From Alloprevotella sp. Lung230 (GTDB lineage Bacteria; Bacteroidota; Bacteroidia; Bacteroidales; Bacteroidaceae), in the NCBI RefSeq assembly GCF_014385435.1, contig NZ_JACSUD010000001.1:434001-498000 (forward strand): a stretch of 64,000 nt of DNA. The letters are read 5' to 3'. Under the pieces are notes generated by a model. That model was not told where the DNA came from and did no database searches. It saw nothing but the letters and a program-made list of their open reading frames with translations. This document shows positions 8,305 through 18,153 of the stretch, piece after piece (the first letter of the stretch is position 1; every line of letters begins with the position of its first letter). Both the position numbers and the translations under genes were made by a program.

Positions 8305-10316
8305 ATGCAACAAGAAGACGATTTGAGAGCACTGGCGAAAATCATGGATTTTCTGCGTGCCGTAAGTATTATATTGGTAGTAGCCCACCTCTATTGGTAT
8401 TGCTATGAAGCGATACGGTTATGGGGAATGAATATCGGTGTGGTGGATAGGATTCTGATGAACTTCCACCGCACAGCGGGACTATTTGGTAATATGCTTT
8501 ACACCAAACTCTTTGCATTGGTACTGATGGGGCTTTCCTGTCTGGGCACGAAGGGCGTTAAAAAGGAGCATATCACGTGGTCGAAAATATGGGTATTTAT
8601 GGGCATTGGCTTTGTCTTTTTCTTCCTCAATTGGTGGATACTTGCCTTGCCGCTACCCATTGAAGCCAATGCAGCGCTCTACACCTTTACGATAACCATA
8701 GGGTATGTATGTCTGCTGATGGCGGGACTCTACATGAGCCGCCTCTTGAAGAACAACCTGATGGAAGATGTCTTCAATCAGGAGAACGAATCCTTTATGC
8801 AGGAGACAAAGCTTTTGGAGAACGAGTACTCAGTCAATCTGCGACCCGATTCTATTACCGCAAGAAGTGGAACAGAGGGTGGATAAACGTCGTGAATCCT
8901 TTTCGTGCGGTCTCCGTCTTGGGGACACCGGGCAGCGGTAAGTCCTATGCCATCATCAACAATTTCATCAAGCAGCAGATTGAGAAAGGTTTTGCCATCT
9001 ACTGCTACGACTTCAAGTATCCCGACCTCTCTACGATTGTTTACAATCACTTGCTACGTCACTCGGAAGGGTATAAGGTTAAGCCGAAGTTTTACGTGAT
9101 CAACTTCGATGACCCTCGTCGGTCACACCGCTGTAACCCGATACACCCCGACTTTATGAGCGACATATCGGATGCTTACGAATCGGCTTATACGATTATG
9201 CTCAACCTCAATAAGACGTGGGTGCAGAAGCAAGGGGATTTCTTCGTGGAGTCGCCCATCGTACTCTTCGCCGCCATCATTTGGTATCTCCGTATTTTCG
9301 AGGGAGGGAAATACTGCACCTTCCCGCATGCCATAGAGTTTCTCTGCCGCAAGTACAAGGATATTTTTCCGATACTCACCTCATATCCTGAATTGGAGAA
9401 CTATCTTTCTCCTTTCATGGATGCTTGGCTCGGAGGGGCGGCTGACCAGTTGCAGGGACAGATAGCCTCCGCCAAGATACCCTTGTCAAGGATGATAAGT
9501 CCGCAGCTCTATTGGATTATGACAGGAGATGATTTTACACTGGATATCAATAATCCCCAAGAGCCTAAAATCCTGTGTGTAGGGAATAACCCTGACAGAC
9601 AGAATATCTACGGAGCAGCATTGGGGTTGTATAATTCGCGCATTGTCAAGCTCATCAATAAGAAAGGAATGCTGAAAAGTTCCGTGCTCATCGACGAGCT
9701 GCCCACCATCTATTTCAAGGGATTGGACAACTTGATAGCCACCGCACGAAGCAACAAGGTGGCGGTATGCTTGGGCTTTCAGGACTTCTCACAGTTGAAG
9801 CGGGATTATGGAGACAAGGAAGCTGCCGTGGTGATGAACACTGTCGGAAACATTTTCTCCGGTCAGGTGGTCGGCGAAACGGCAAAGACGCTCTCGGAGA
9901 GGTTTGGCAAGGTGCTTCAGAAACGGCAGAGCATGAGCATCACCCGAGGCGACAAGACGACCTCCATATCCACGCAGATGGACAGCCTGATTCCACAGAG
10001 CAAGATTTCCACGCTCACACAGGGAATGTTCGTGGGAGCGGTCGCAGATAACTTCTCCGAACGTATCGAGCAGAAGATATTCCACTGTGAGATTGTAGTG
10101 GATAATGCAAGGGTGGCAAGGGAAACGGAAGCCTATCGTCCGATACCTGTTCTTACTGACTTCACAAATGAAAACGGAGAGGATATGATGGAACAGGAGA
10201 TTAAGGCAAACTATGACCGTGTGAAAACGGAGGTGCGGGAAATCGTGGAGCGAGAGTTGCAACGGATAGCCGATGATCCTGAACTATCGAAGCTCTTAAC
10301 TACCAAGAAATCATAA
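8305..10316 (+). pseudogene. mobC: MobC/VirD4-type coupling protein, frameshifted near 8842
   Basis: The first frame (8305-8886) gives about 180 residues with four membrane segments, ending ENEYSVNL. The second frame (from about 8842 to 10316) continues TRFYYRKKWNRGWINVV, Walker A GTPGSGKS (near 8927-8950), YDFKYPDL, the Walker B-like SVLIDELPTIYF, and a TARSNKVAVCLGFQDFSQL segment. The second copy at 36142-36859 reads NLPTRFYYKKKWNNGW without a break, showing that a single C is missing after AATCTG here. The intact protein would be a T4SS coupling ATPase of about 670 residues that brings the relaxosome to the mating pore. Confidence 0.85.
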
Positions 10317-10333
10317 AAATAAGTGGTGTTTTT

Positions 10334-10366
10334 CTTGGACAGAAAAGCGGTTTTTTTGTATTTTTG
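10334..10366 (+). promoter_or_regulatory. Bacteroidetes promoter for the 10388 gene
   Basis: A -33-like CTTG (10334-10337) and a -7 box TATTTTTG (10359-10366) are separated by 21 bases, leaving a short leader before the ATG at 10388. Confidence 0.5.
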
Positions 10367-10387
10367 GAGTCGTAAAACTTGAATCAG

Positions 10388-10831
10388 ATGAATTGCTTTA
10401 ATCATATAGATAGGGCTGCAGTAGCCCAGTGTTCCGATTGCGGGAAAGGACTTTGTGCCGAATGTACCGAAAAGTATGAGCCGATACTTTGCACGCCTTG
10501 TTTTCAGAAGAGAAGACAAGGCGAGAAGTGGAGGAGCGTATGTAGTTTGTTACTCTTGGCAGCTCTGTTTGCCATAGGTTTCAGGTGGAACTTTTTGGCA
10601 ACCAAAGGTTTTGAGGATATGCGATGGATGTCAGGATATACGCTGATGGCGATATGGTCGGGCTATCTCTTCGTGGAAAAGTACATTCCTTATAAAATGG
10701 TGGCAGGGACAAATGGGCAGTGGATAGTTTATTACATATTCAAACTCCTTCTCTTTGTTGTCATCGGAATCTTTACCGCTCCTTTCACCTGCTTGTGGAC
10801 TGTGTTCAGGGTAATAAAGGCATTTCGATAG
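10388..10831 (+). CDS. Zinc-ribbon/B-box-like small membrane protein
   Basis: About 147 residues. The N-terminus holds a C-x2-H then CSDCGKGLCAEC ... CTPC cysteine cluster, which looks like a B-box type zinc-binding module. Three hydrophobic segments follow (about residues 47-65, 75-95 and 110-140). A TTG three codons upstream could also start the gene; the ATG at 10388 is preferred because of the promoter spacing. A decayed copy of its last 39 codons lies in the nested element at 30477-30596, so the gene travels with mob modules. Its function is unknown. Confidence 0.75.
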   Translation: MNCFNHIDRAAVAQCSDCGKGLCAECTEKYEPILCTPCFQKRRQGEKWRSVCSLLLLAALFAIGFRWNFLATKGFEDMRWMSGYTLMAIWSGYLFVEKYIPYKMVAGTNGQWIVYYIFKLLLFVVIGIFTAPFTCLWTVFRVIKAFR

Positions 10832-10839
10832 AAGATCGT

Positions 10840-10868
10840 AAATTCTCCAACTAAAGGTTGGAGAATTT
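10840..10868. terminator. Perfect 12-bp hairpin after the membrane-protein gene
   Basis: Arms AAATTCTCCAAC (10840-10851) and GTTGGAGAATTT (10857-10868) enclose a five-base loop. There is no strong T run, so it could be a terminator or a stabilising 3' hairpin. A degenerate copy follows the gene remnant near 30600. Confidence 0.55.
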
Positions 10869-10930
10869 CTAATCTACTTGTGCAAGACTCGAAGAATTTC
10901 TGCGACCAATAGTTGCAGAAAATAAATCAA

Positions 10931-10964
10931 GGGAGATACTCCGAAACCGGAATACCTCCCTTTT
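10931..10964 (+). terminator. Hairpin with T run
   Basis: GGGAG...CTCCC with a mostly paired stem around a GAAACC-type loop, followed by TTTT. It probably separates the mob transcript from the convergent ATPase gene at 11100. Confidence 0.5.
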
Positions 10965-11099
10965 GATTTGCAGCATCTTGTGTTCTCTTCATTTCGGCTC
11001 CTTTATAAAATGAAGAACGCCCCTCAAATATGCTGTCTTTCGACGCGCCTGAGAGGCTTATTGACTTTTAGTGTTATATTCAGCTGTCGGAATATGAGA

Positions 11100-12323
11100 T
11101 TATCCCAACAACAATTCCATGTCGCTTCTCAGAAAGTCTTCCAATGAGACACCGCCCGAACCCACGACAAAAGACTTTTTAGGGTGGAATGCCTCCACAA
11201 AGGCAGGAAGACCCGAGTTCATGCCACGACGACCGCTTTTCACCTCAATGGCCGTCACCTCTCCATCGTTTACGATGACGAAGTCCACCTCTTTGTCTCC
11301 ATCTACTCTGTTCCTTGCAGGCTCTCGCCAGTAATACACTTGGTAATCCGCTTCCTCTGCCATGCCCAGCAAATGAGTGCCCACTGCACTCTCCACCCAT
11401 CGTCCCCAAAGTGTTGTGTCCGTTCTGTCCGTAAGAAACGCCCTGCCTTTGTATGCTGTCAACAAGGCGTTGTTATACACTTGGTATTTGGGAATGGAGC
11501 CACGCTTGCGGGCATCATCATTGGCATATTTTTGTAAACCTGTCAGCAATGCACACTGGTCGAGTATCTCCAAATACGAAGCTAACGTAGTTACGTTTCC
11601 TGCATCTTGCAACTGTCCCATCAGTTTGGTCAGCGAAAGTATCTCGGCAGAATAGCCGCAACCTAACTCAAATAACTGCTTCATAAGGGCAGGCTTGTAG
11701 ATGTTGGAGGTCATCAGCACATCTTTCTCGATGGCAGGTGCCACCAACGAATCCTTGATATACTTACGCCAACGCTTCTCGTCGCCTATCATGTGCGCGG
11801 CACCGGGATAGCCGCCAAAGTAGATATACTCGTCGAGTGTCACTCCGAAAGCGTCGTGCATTTCTTGATAGCTCCAATGCCCGAGGCGAATAAGTTCAAA
11901 ACGCCCCGCCAACGACTCCGTAAGTCCTCTTTTGAGCAACAGACGACTGCTACCCAATAGTACCACTTTCAGATTGATATGCTTGCGTGTGTCCTCGTCC
12001 CATTCTCTTTTGACAACCTCGCTCCAATTGTCAATCTTCTGAATTTCATCGATCACAAGCAGGCGTTCAGTCTCGCTGCGGAGTATCATGGTGGTTCGTA
12101 CTCCTTCCCACACGCGGCGTATCCAGTCGCTGTCTTTCGGATTGACAGCATCTGCCACTTCTACCGAATAGGGAATGGCTACCTCTTGTAACACCTGCCC
12201 CACGAGGGTCGATTTGCCCACTTGCCTCGGACCTGCCAATACTTGAATAAAACGCCTTGGCTCCAGAATGCGTGCTTTCAGCGTGTGATATTGTTTGCGA
12301 ATATAGTTCATGCTCAAATCCAA
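11100..12323 (-). CDS. DUF4143-family AAA ATPase with C-terminal nuclease-like domain
   Basis: A 407-residue protein. Walker A GPRQVGKST is at residues 31-39, Walker B LLVIDEIQKI near residue 90, and a sensor-like LLGSSRLLLKRGLTESLAGR follows. The C-terminal DUF4143 region ends with EVDFVIVNDGE ... AIEVKSG, the D-x(n)-ExK pattern of PD-(D/E)xK domains. These ATPases are common accessory genes in Bacteroidetes; their role is not established. It is monocistronic and convergent with the upstream membrane-protein gene. Intact and full length. Confidence 0.85.
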   Translation of the reverse strand: MDLSMNYIRKQYHTLKARILEPRRFIQVLAGPRQVGKSTLVGQVLQEVAIPYSVEVADAVNPKDSDWIRRVWEGVRTTMILRSETERLLVIDEIQKIDNWSEVVKREWDEDTRKHINLKVVLLGSSRLLLKRGLTESLAGRFELIRLGHWSYQEMHDAFGVTLDEYIYFGGYPGAAHMIGDEKRWRKYIKDSLVAPAIEKDVLMTSNIYKPALMKQLFELGCGYSAEILSLTKLMGQLQDAGNVTTLASYLEILDQCALLTGLQKYANDDARKRGSIPKYQVYNNALLTAYKGRAFLTDRTDTTLWGRWVESAVGTHLLGMAEEADYQVYYWREPARNRVDGDKEVDFVIVNDGEVTAIEVKSGRRGMNSGLPAFVEAFHPKKSFVVGSGGVSLEDFLRSDMELLLG

Positions 12324-12477
12324 TGATAGATTTACTCAGTTGCGATGAGTATTTTACTCAATTCTGCTTGCAAAAATACTCAATTTAATCTATTCACACA
12401 AATAAAATCGCTGTAAACTTCAGGTAATCGACAAGTGAGAGTGTCAGGGGGATAAGTCGGAGTGCTTCTCTTTGTCT

Positions 12478-13057
12478 TTATCGCTTCTTGAATTTACCTC
12501 CTTTCAGGTCGCTTTCCACCATACGCTTATTGAGTTTCTCTCGGAGTTCATCAAGGAAATAGGTGCGGCTGTCATCTTTGCGACGCTTCATATTCATATA
12601 TACGTTGTAGCAGTTCTTTATCTCCACCCCGAAGATTTCAGAGAGAGCATCTGCCAACTCCTCCACACCTATTTCTCCGTTGTTGATACAGTCGCAGGTG
12701 TCGAGAGCATAAAGGAGTTCCACTAAATCTGTCGCTTTGCCTGTCCAACGGAGATTGCTGACAGACTTCTGCGGAGCAGGGAACAATCCATGCAACCGCA
12801 TATCCAGCAGTTTCAGTTCTGTGTCAATGACAAAGAGTAACTCCGATACATTTTTCCCCCATTTCGACTGTTAAGGCAGGACTCGCATGGATAATCTGCA
12901 ATTGAAATCGAGTGTAATGCAAGGTTCGAAATAATGCCTCCAATTTTTTCTCTGTCTCTACAAGCTTTAAGATTTCTCTAATTAAGCAAGCAGTAGCTTT
13001 CGTTGTATTTTCAGAGAGTAGCATTTTAAAAGAGTTCTTTTTTACGAGTCTTTTCAT
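12478..13057 (-). pseudogene. rteC: RteC-like regulator, frameshifted near 12850
   Basis: Two minus-strand frames join into one RteC-type protein of about 190 residues. The first (from 13057) ends in MGEKCIGVTLCH. The adjoining frame reads KNVSELLFVIDTELKLLDM, then LRWTGKATDLVELLYALDT and FLDELREKLNKRM, the conserved RteC C-terminus. The switch falls in the GGGGGAAAAA run (about 12846-12857), where one base is missing. In CTnDOT, RteC activates the excision operon; this copy is short at its N-terminus and broken. It may be cargo-linked rather than the element's main regulator. Confidence 0.7.
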
Positions 13058-13273
13058 ATTCCTAATCTATGAATGGTTTTACTATTCTTCTGAAAGAGTA
13101 AATACATCTGAATAACATTGAATAGTCAAAACAGATGATAGAGCAAGAGATATGAAAAGAAGATTCTCATCAGGTGTTATCTTCGTTGCCCTTTTAATTT
13201 ACGGGCAAAGTTCATATGTTTTATTGAGACAAAATATCCGTAAAAAGTATAGTTGTACCCCTGTTAAGTTGAA

Positions 13274-14254
13274 TTACAACGAATCAAGATATTGCTTGGG
13301 TTTTATCCTGTGATATTTGCAGAAAGCCTCCGTGAAATGACTGAGATTGGCATATCCAACTTTATAGCCTACTTCTGACACCGAGTAGAGGCGAGTGGAA
13401 AGCAGTCGTTTTGCCCATTCCATCTTTTCGGATAGGGCATATTCGGCGATGGCTTTTCCAATAACCTGCTTGAAGCACTTTTGTAGTTTGGAACTGCTCA
13501 TATTGGCTTCACGTGCCAATTTGGGAACACTCGGTACATTACTGAGACTTTGAAGAATCTGACGACGAACACGGAATACTGATTCAACATCATTCAAGTT
13601 TAGGTTGGCAAGAGATTTTACTTCCGAACGCTTTTCGAGCTTTTCAAAGTACATCGTCAGTAATTCCATAGTTTTTCCATGCAAATGAAGCATTGAAAAA
13701 GGATTGCCTGTTTCAGTTATTGACTTAATGTTATCCAAGACCTGTTGCATTGCAGGTGTAATGGTTTCAAACAAATAAAAAGCCTTGTCCGATTGGAGAA
13801 GACGACCGATATAGGTTTCATGTGCTGCATCAATCTTTTCAATCCAATCCTTATTGAAAGTCAGTGTAATATTTTCGTATCGTTTCTTTGGAGGAAAACT
13901 CCACTCAGTCGGGATGCTACTTGAAGGCATGAAAATGCCATCGAGCGTGTCCACTCCGACCGTTTTTGTGCTTGTTCCAATTATCTGCTCGTGCTTATGC
14001 TCATTGATATAGAACATCACAGGAATCCATTTCGAGTTTTCCACCGAGCGACGTATCATAGTTATCGGCTCGTATGCTATGAAACTGATGTAAGTCAATG
14101 TGAGCCATGGCAGAGGATAATATTGTTTGAAGAATCCACTACCCATAGAAGAAGGAATGGTAAATCCATCGTTTATTACTGATGTACCAAATTGCTCGGC
14201 AACCATCTCCATCCAATCTTCGGGTTTGTTGATGGCACAAAATTCTATAGTCAT
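13274..14254 (-). CDS. AraC-family transcriptional regulator of the uptake cassette
   Basis: A 326-residue protein with a C-terminal AraC-type double helix-turn-helix (about residues 230-326), containing SVPKLAREANMSSSKLQKCFKQ and SVSEVGYKVGYANLSHFTEAF. The N-terminal domain is a PchR-like ligand-sensing region. Siderophore receptor operons are often controlled by such PchR-type regulators, and this gene lies 124 bases beyond the DUF4374/TonB operon in the same direction. It probably activates that operon when the iron-chelate ligand is present. Confidence 0.9.
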   Translation of the reverse strand: MTIEFCAINKPEDWMEMVAEQFGTSVINDGFTIPSSMGSGFFKQYYPLPWLTLTYISFIAYEPITMIRRSVENSKWIPVMFYINEHKHEQIIGTSTKTVGVDTLDGIFMPSSSIPTEWSFPPKKRYENITLTFNKDWIEKIDAAHETYIGRLLQSDKAFYLFETITPAMQQVLDNIKSITETGNPFSMLHLHGKTMELLTMYFEKLEKRSEVKSLANLNLNDVESVFRVRRQILQSLSNVPSVPKLAREANMSSSKLQKCFKQVIGKAIAEYALSEKMEWAKRLLSTRLYSVSEVGYKVGYANLSHFTEAFCKYHRIKPKQYLDSL

Positions 14255-14378
14255 ATTTTATGTCTTTTTGCAAAGTTACAAACAAATACGGATAAAAACT
14301 CGAATTATCGCAGGTTTTTATCCGTATTACTCTCAGAAAAGGACCAATAGCTCCATGAGAAATGTTTTTAATGGGAGC

Positions 14379-15560
14379 TTACTCAAATGCGACTAAACTT
14401 GAAGGTACTCCTATGGCAGTAACAACCGGTCTTTGCGAGCATTCGCCTGTCTTGGTATTGTAGGTGTAATAGCCCGTACCATTGTTACATGTCATTCCAA
14501 AGACGATGAAATCCTTGTAGCGAGTTATGGCAAAAGAGCCGTTGCTGTCAGTCATTGGCAAATCAAGTTTTTCGATGGTTTTGTTCCAAATGTCGATTTT
14601 CACGGGTTGGAAGTCTTTCTTGAGTATTCCAAATTCTGTATCCGTTACTTTCACACAACTATACACAATACCATTACCTGCATAGAAAGACTTAATTATA
14701 TACTGCCCTGTTTTGCCTATTCCTTTTATGGTTGTCTTCGATAGGTTGAACAGATAATCGGTATCCCATTTGTCGCTTCCTTTGCGGATACGCAGGAAAC
14801 CTTCCTTATTGGCAACATTGAAGTTGTTACCCGCACTGTAAAAGTAGATGTCACCCCGCTCGTCTATGAATGCGTCAGAATGGCGGAACAATCCTACAAC
14901 ACTTGTGCGGTTATCTTTGATAACTTCAGTCTTTTTCGTCTTGAGGTCAATGATAGCTACCTCTGCTCCAGTACCCGGTACGGAGGTGTGGGGAGAGTTA
15001 AGTTGATTGAGAGCGACATACATCTTTCCATCTCGAATGACATTGCAGCCGGGATCAGGATTGTTGTCTTGAACCGCATAAGACGAGAGGTCAATTTCAT
15101 CTTCCTTTTGCAATGTTGAAGTATTGATTAACGCAATTTTTCCACGTCCGTGCAAAGCAACGTATGCCCGCTGTTCATCAACGAAGTTAATTTCTCCGGG
15201 TTGAGCCATCTGTTCAAATGTCATAGTACCTGCTTTTATCAGTTCTCCATGGGCACCTCTTGTAAACTTATGTATCTTATCCCCGAATTTCCCTTCGGGT
15301 ACAAGCACTGTATTACCCTTAGCAAAGAGATAGCAACCGAACCCGAATTCAAATGCTTTCTTATTGTCGGTTGCTTGAGGAGTCAAATCACTGAATGTCC
15401 CTACATAAGCACTTTTGTCCACATAATGCACAAAGGTGAAATGTTGCTGAACCTCTTGAGGAGTAGGCGTAGGTTCATCATTTTTGTTACAAGATGTCAG
15501 CCCTATGAAGCCGACCAGCATAGCAGAAAAAGCTATACGATTGAAAATTGTTGTATTCAT
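14379..15560 (-). CDS. DUF4374 surface lipoprotein, XusB-like siderophore-binding protein
   Basis: A 393-residue lipoprotein with signal peptide and lipobox LTSC (Cys24) followed by an acidic/proline linker. The repetitive body (VALHGRGKIALIN, AEVAIIDLKTKK, DIYFYSAG, SFAITRYKDFIVFG) fits a beta-propeller. DUF4374 is the family of Bacteroides XusB, a surface lipoprotein that captures ferric enterobactin and passes it to its TonB receptor. It is 18 bases downstream of the TonB receptor gene and co-transcribed with it. Confidence 0.85.
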   Translation of the reverse strand: MNTTIFNRIAFSAMLVGFIGLTSCNKNDEPTPTPQEVQQHFTFVHYVDKSAYVGTFSDLTPQATDNKKAFEFGFGCYLFAKGNTVLVPEGKFGDKIHKFTRGAHGELIKAGTMTFEQMAQPGEINFVDEQRAYVALHGRGKIALINTSTLQKEDEIDLSSYAVQDNNPDPGCNVIRDGKMYVALNQLNSPHTSVPGTGAEVAIIDLKTKKTEVIKDNRTSVVGLFRHSDAFIDERGDIYFYSAGNNFNVANKEGFLRIRKGSDKWDTDYLFNLSKTTIKGIGKTGQYIIKSFYAGNGIVYSCVKVTDTEFGILKKDFQPVKIDIWNKTIEKLDLPMTDSNGSFAITRYKDFIVFGMTCNNGTGYYTYNTKTGECSQRPVVTAIGVPSSLVAFE

Positions 15561-15578
15561 CTTTTTATATTTGTTAAA

Positions 15579-17954
15579 TTAGAAAATTCCTTTTGAGAAG
15601 ACATATCTGAATTTGAGGTGAAGTGTCCGTCCTGCCAATGGTTGGCGGAATTGGTCCCAAACTTCTTTGTTCATTATATTATGGCATTCCAAGGCTACGG
15701 AATATTTGCTTTTGTAGGTCAACAATAGCCCTATGTCATTGACGAAACTGCGGGGAATACGTCGTTTCTGTAATTCGGTAAGTTCCCAGAAGTAGAAGAA
15801 CTCCTCAGTAAATTTGCCGTCCCAGAAAGCCTTGACATACCAATTCTTGAATAATCGGTTGCTGTGATACTCCGCCCCGAAGTTGGCGAACAAATAGGGA
15901 ATGTTCGGTAGTCGCAATCCTTTTGTCGGATTGGGGGCTTGGGTACCGGGTAAATAGTTCAAGACATCACGCACATCCTGATAAGTTAGATTTCCGTAGG
16001 CATAGACCGTTGGCGATATGTCCAATTTTATTTCGGTTTCTATACCTTTAATATGTACCTTTTCTGCGTTTACATATCCGGCTGCCATGTGTTGTTTCAT
16101 CAATTTTATCATATCGCTTACCTGCATATAAAAGCTGTTCACTTCAAACTGCAATCGCGATAAGCCGAGGACATCATTTTTGTCTATTAAGAACCCCAGA
16201 TTGAAGTTGTGGCTTTTCTCTGGTCTCAATCCGGCTGCAGGAAAGGTGATGATACCATCACCGAATAGTTCTTGTGAATTGGGAAGGCGTATTGCCCGCT
16301 GGTAAGATGCTTTCAAGTGAAAACCTCTGAAGGGCTCGTATTTTATTGCCTCTATCCAGCCTATTTGTGAGGTCGTATTGTTCTTTTTCTTCGGAGCCTC
16401 AATCAGCTCGTATGAAGTCAAATCTTCTATCTCGGAATGGAGGTGGAAATACTTTGCGGAAAGCATATTCGTCAGTTTCTTATCAAAGAGTTTTGACTCC
16501 CAAGTCAACCCCGAAATGACACTGGTCTTTTTACTGGGAAATCCTCCGATAACAAAACCTGCATGCTGACTTGCAATGTTGTCGCTCGGTTGTTTTCTGG
16601 CGTAGTTAATAAGTGTGTTCAGATTCAAACTGTGATTGGCAGACAACTTGTAATCAAAATTGATACGTTCATTGATTTCCAAGCCTTTGTCATTTGAGTT
16701 GTGAGGAACATCTCCTGTTTCTCCCTGCCCATTCGGACTCGGATATATGTTTCCTTCGAAATCGTGATTAACTCGTGCCGTATCCACAAAATTGTTTGTT
16801 GTATGTGAAAGGGAGAAATGGGACTCAAGATTAAGGCGGTCGTTCAGCATTCCGCTTTTTATCAGTTTGTTTTCCAACATAAACATTCCTGATTGGTTTT
16901 CGGCATGTTGTATGTTTTTTAAGATACCTTGGATTTCATTGAAACGATTGTAATACCCGAACTCGGTACTAATCTCATCGAACCAAAGTTTCGTGAAAGC
17001 AATTTTTCCCTTCAACATATACGAACGAAAACGGTCATGGTCACGTCTTACCAACAGATTTTCTCTCTCGGGAACTCTGAAAGAGTAGTCATTCTTTGCA
17101 GATGTATAATAGCCTCCCGCACCGAGTAGAACGCCACTCTTTGGAAAGTTCTTGCGAGAGAAGACGCTTCCTTTGTGTGTTTGGTAAGACCCGAATTCAT
17201 ACGAGGCATCTAAATAGTCCGTACTAAACTCTTTAGTAACGATATTGACGGCTCCCCCCAATCCATCACATCCGAAACGGGCGGGTATGATACTCTTATA
17301 GACTTCTATTCTTTCTATAATGTCTATCGGAATTTCATCAAGAGAAAAAGCCCCGTCAGAAGTACTCATTGGTATTCCGTCCCATAAGATTTGAATGCGG
17401 TTTCCTTCCAATCCATGAACAATAATTCTCGAACTGCTTCCCAAACCGCCGGTCTGCCCAACTTTCAAACCTATGGTTTTATTCAAAACGGTTTCTAACG
17501 AAATAGATCTGCCTTGAAGTTCTTTCGCATTTATTACAGAAACTGCTTCAGGCGACTCTCTGAGAACTTGTGCTTTTGTTTTTCCGAAGACCACTACATC
17601 TGCTAACTCTGTTGATTCCGGGAGTAGTCTTATGGTATAACGCTTCCCATTTGCAGTAATCGTATCGGTAATGGTCTGATAACCGACATAACTTACCATA
17701 AGCATAAGTTTTTGATTACTTGATGCACTTAGTTTTGCAATACCTTTCCTGTTTGTAGTCGTACCATTTGTGTACGTTGGAGCATTCAAACCTTTCCAAT
17801 GTACGGCGGCAAATTCTATACTGTTCCCATTTTCTGCATCAATAACTTTTATTTCTGTTGGTTGCAGTTGTGCAAACATAGGAAAAGACCACAACAATAG
17901 AAAGCCGACAATGAGCATTCTTTTGTATAAATGGACTATTGAGCTGATTGACAT
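15579..17954 (-). CDS. TonB-dependent outer-membrane receptor, XusA/siderophore type
   Basis: A 791-residue receptor. After the signal peptide (cleavage near FAQLQ) come a carboxypeptidase-regulatory-like domain (about residues 32-110), the plug domain (VFGKTKAQVLRESPEAVSVI through GGAVNIVTKE) and a 22-strand barrel ending in a C-terminal aromatic-rich strand HLKFRYVFSKGIF. An alternative start 12 codons in (MLIVGFLLLW) gives a shorter signal peptide. It is paired with the DUF4374 lipoprotein and opposite two ABC genes, pointing to uptake of iron chelates. Confidence 0.92.
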   Translation of the reverse strand: MSISSIVHLYKRMLIVGFLLLWSFPMFAQLQPTEIKVIDAENGNSIEFAAVHWKGLNAPTYTNGTTTNRKGIAKLSASSNQKLMLMVSYVGYQTITDTITANGKRYTIRLLPESTELADVVVFGKTKAQVLRESPEAVSVINAKELQGRSISLETVLNKTIGLKVGQTGGLGSSSRIIVHGLEGNRIQILWDGIPMSTSDGAFSLDEIPIDIIERIEVYKSIIPARFGCDGLGGAVNIVTKEFSTDYLDASYEFGSYQTHKGSVFSRKNFPKSGVLLGAGGYYTSAKNDYSFRVPERENLLVRRDHDRFRSYMLKGKIAFTKLWFDEISTEFGYYNRFNEIQGILKNIQHAENQSGMFMLENKLIKSGMLNDRLNLESHFSLSHTTNNFVDTARVNHDFEGNIYPSPNGQGETGDVPHNSNDKGLEINERINFDYKLSANHSLNLNTLINYARKQPSDNIASQHAGFVIGGFPSKKTSVISGLTWESKLFDKKLTNMLSAKYFHLHSEIEDLTSYELIEAPKKKNNTTSQIGWIEAIKYEPFRGFHLKASYQRAIRLPNSQELFGDGIITFPAAGLRPEKSHNFNLGFLIDKNDVLGLSRLQFEVNSFYMQVSDMIKLMKQHMAAGYVNAEKVHIKGIETEIKLDISPTVYAYGNLTYQDVRDVLNYLPGTQAPNPTKGLRLPNIPYLFANFGAEYHSNRLFKNWYVKAFWDGKFTEEFFYFWELTELQKRRIPRSFVNDIGLLLTYKSKYSVALECHNIMNKEVWDQFRQPLAGRTLHLKFRYVFSKGIF

Positions 17955-17980
17955 ATCATATTTGTTTGTGAGATTCTGTG

Positions 17981-17988
17981 CAAAGGTA
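17981..17988 (-). promoter_or_regulatory. -7 box for the TonB receptor operon
   Basis: TACCTTTG on the minus strand, 27 bases upstream of the receptor start. It lies in the 199-base divergent region shared with the ABC genes. No convincing -33 box was found. Confidence 0.4.
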
Positions 17989-18117
17989 CTTACCTGCCGA
18001 GCAAATAAATAACCCTATTATCCACGCTTATACCCCTATTGCGTTTATATGCGAGCAAATTGTTGTTTTGGGGCAGTGTAATGCTTATCGGGGTTATTTT
18101 ATCCCTGTTTGTTGCCG

Positions 18118-18125
18118 TACTTTTG
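18118..18125 (+). promoter_or_regulatory. -7 box for the ABC transporter operon
   Basis: TACTTTTG, 28 bases upstream of the ATG at 18154, facing away from the receptor promoter. The AT-rich gap between the two divergent boxes is the likely operator region for the AraC regulator. Confidence 0.4.
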
Positions 18126-18153
18126 CAGCAGAAAAGATCAAAACGACACATAT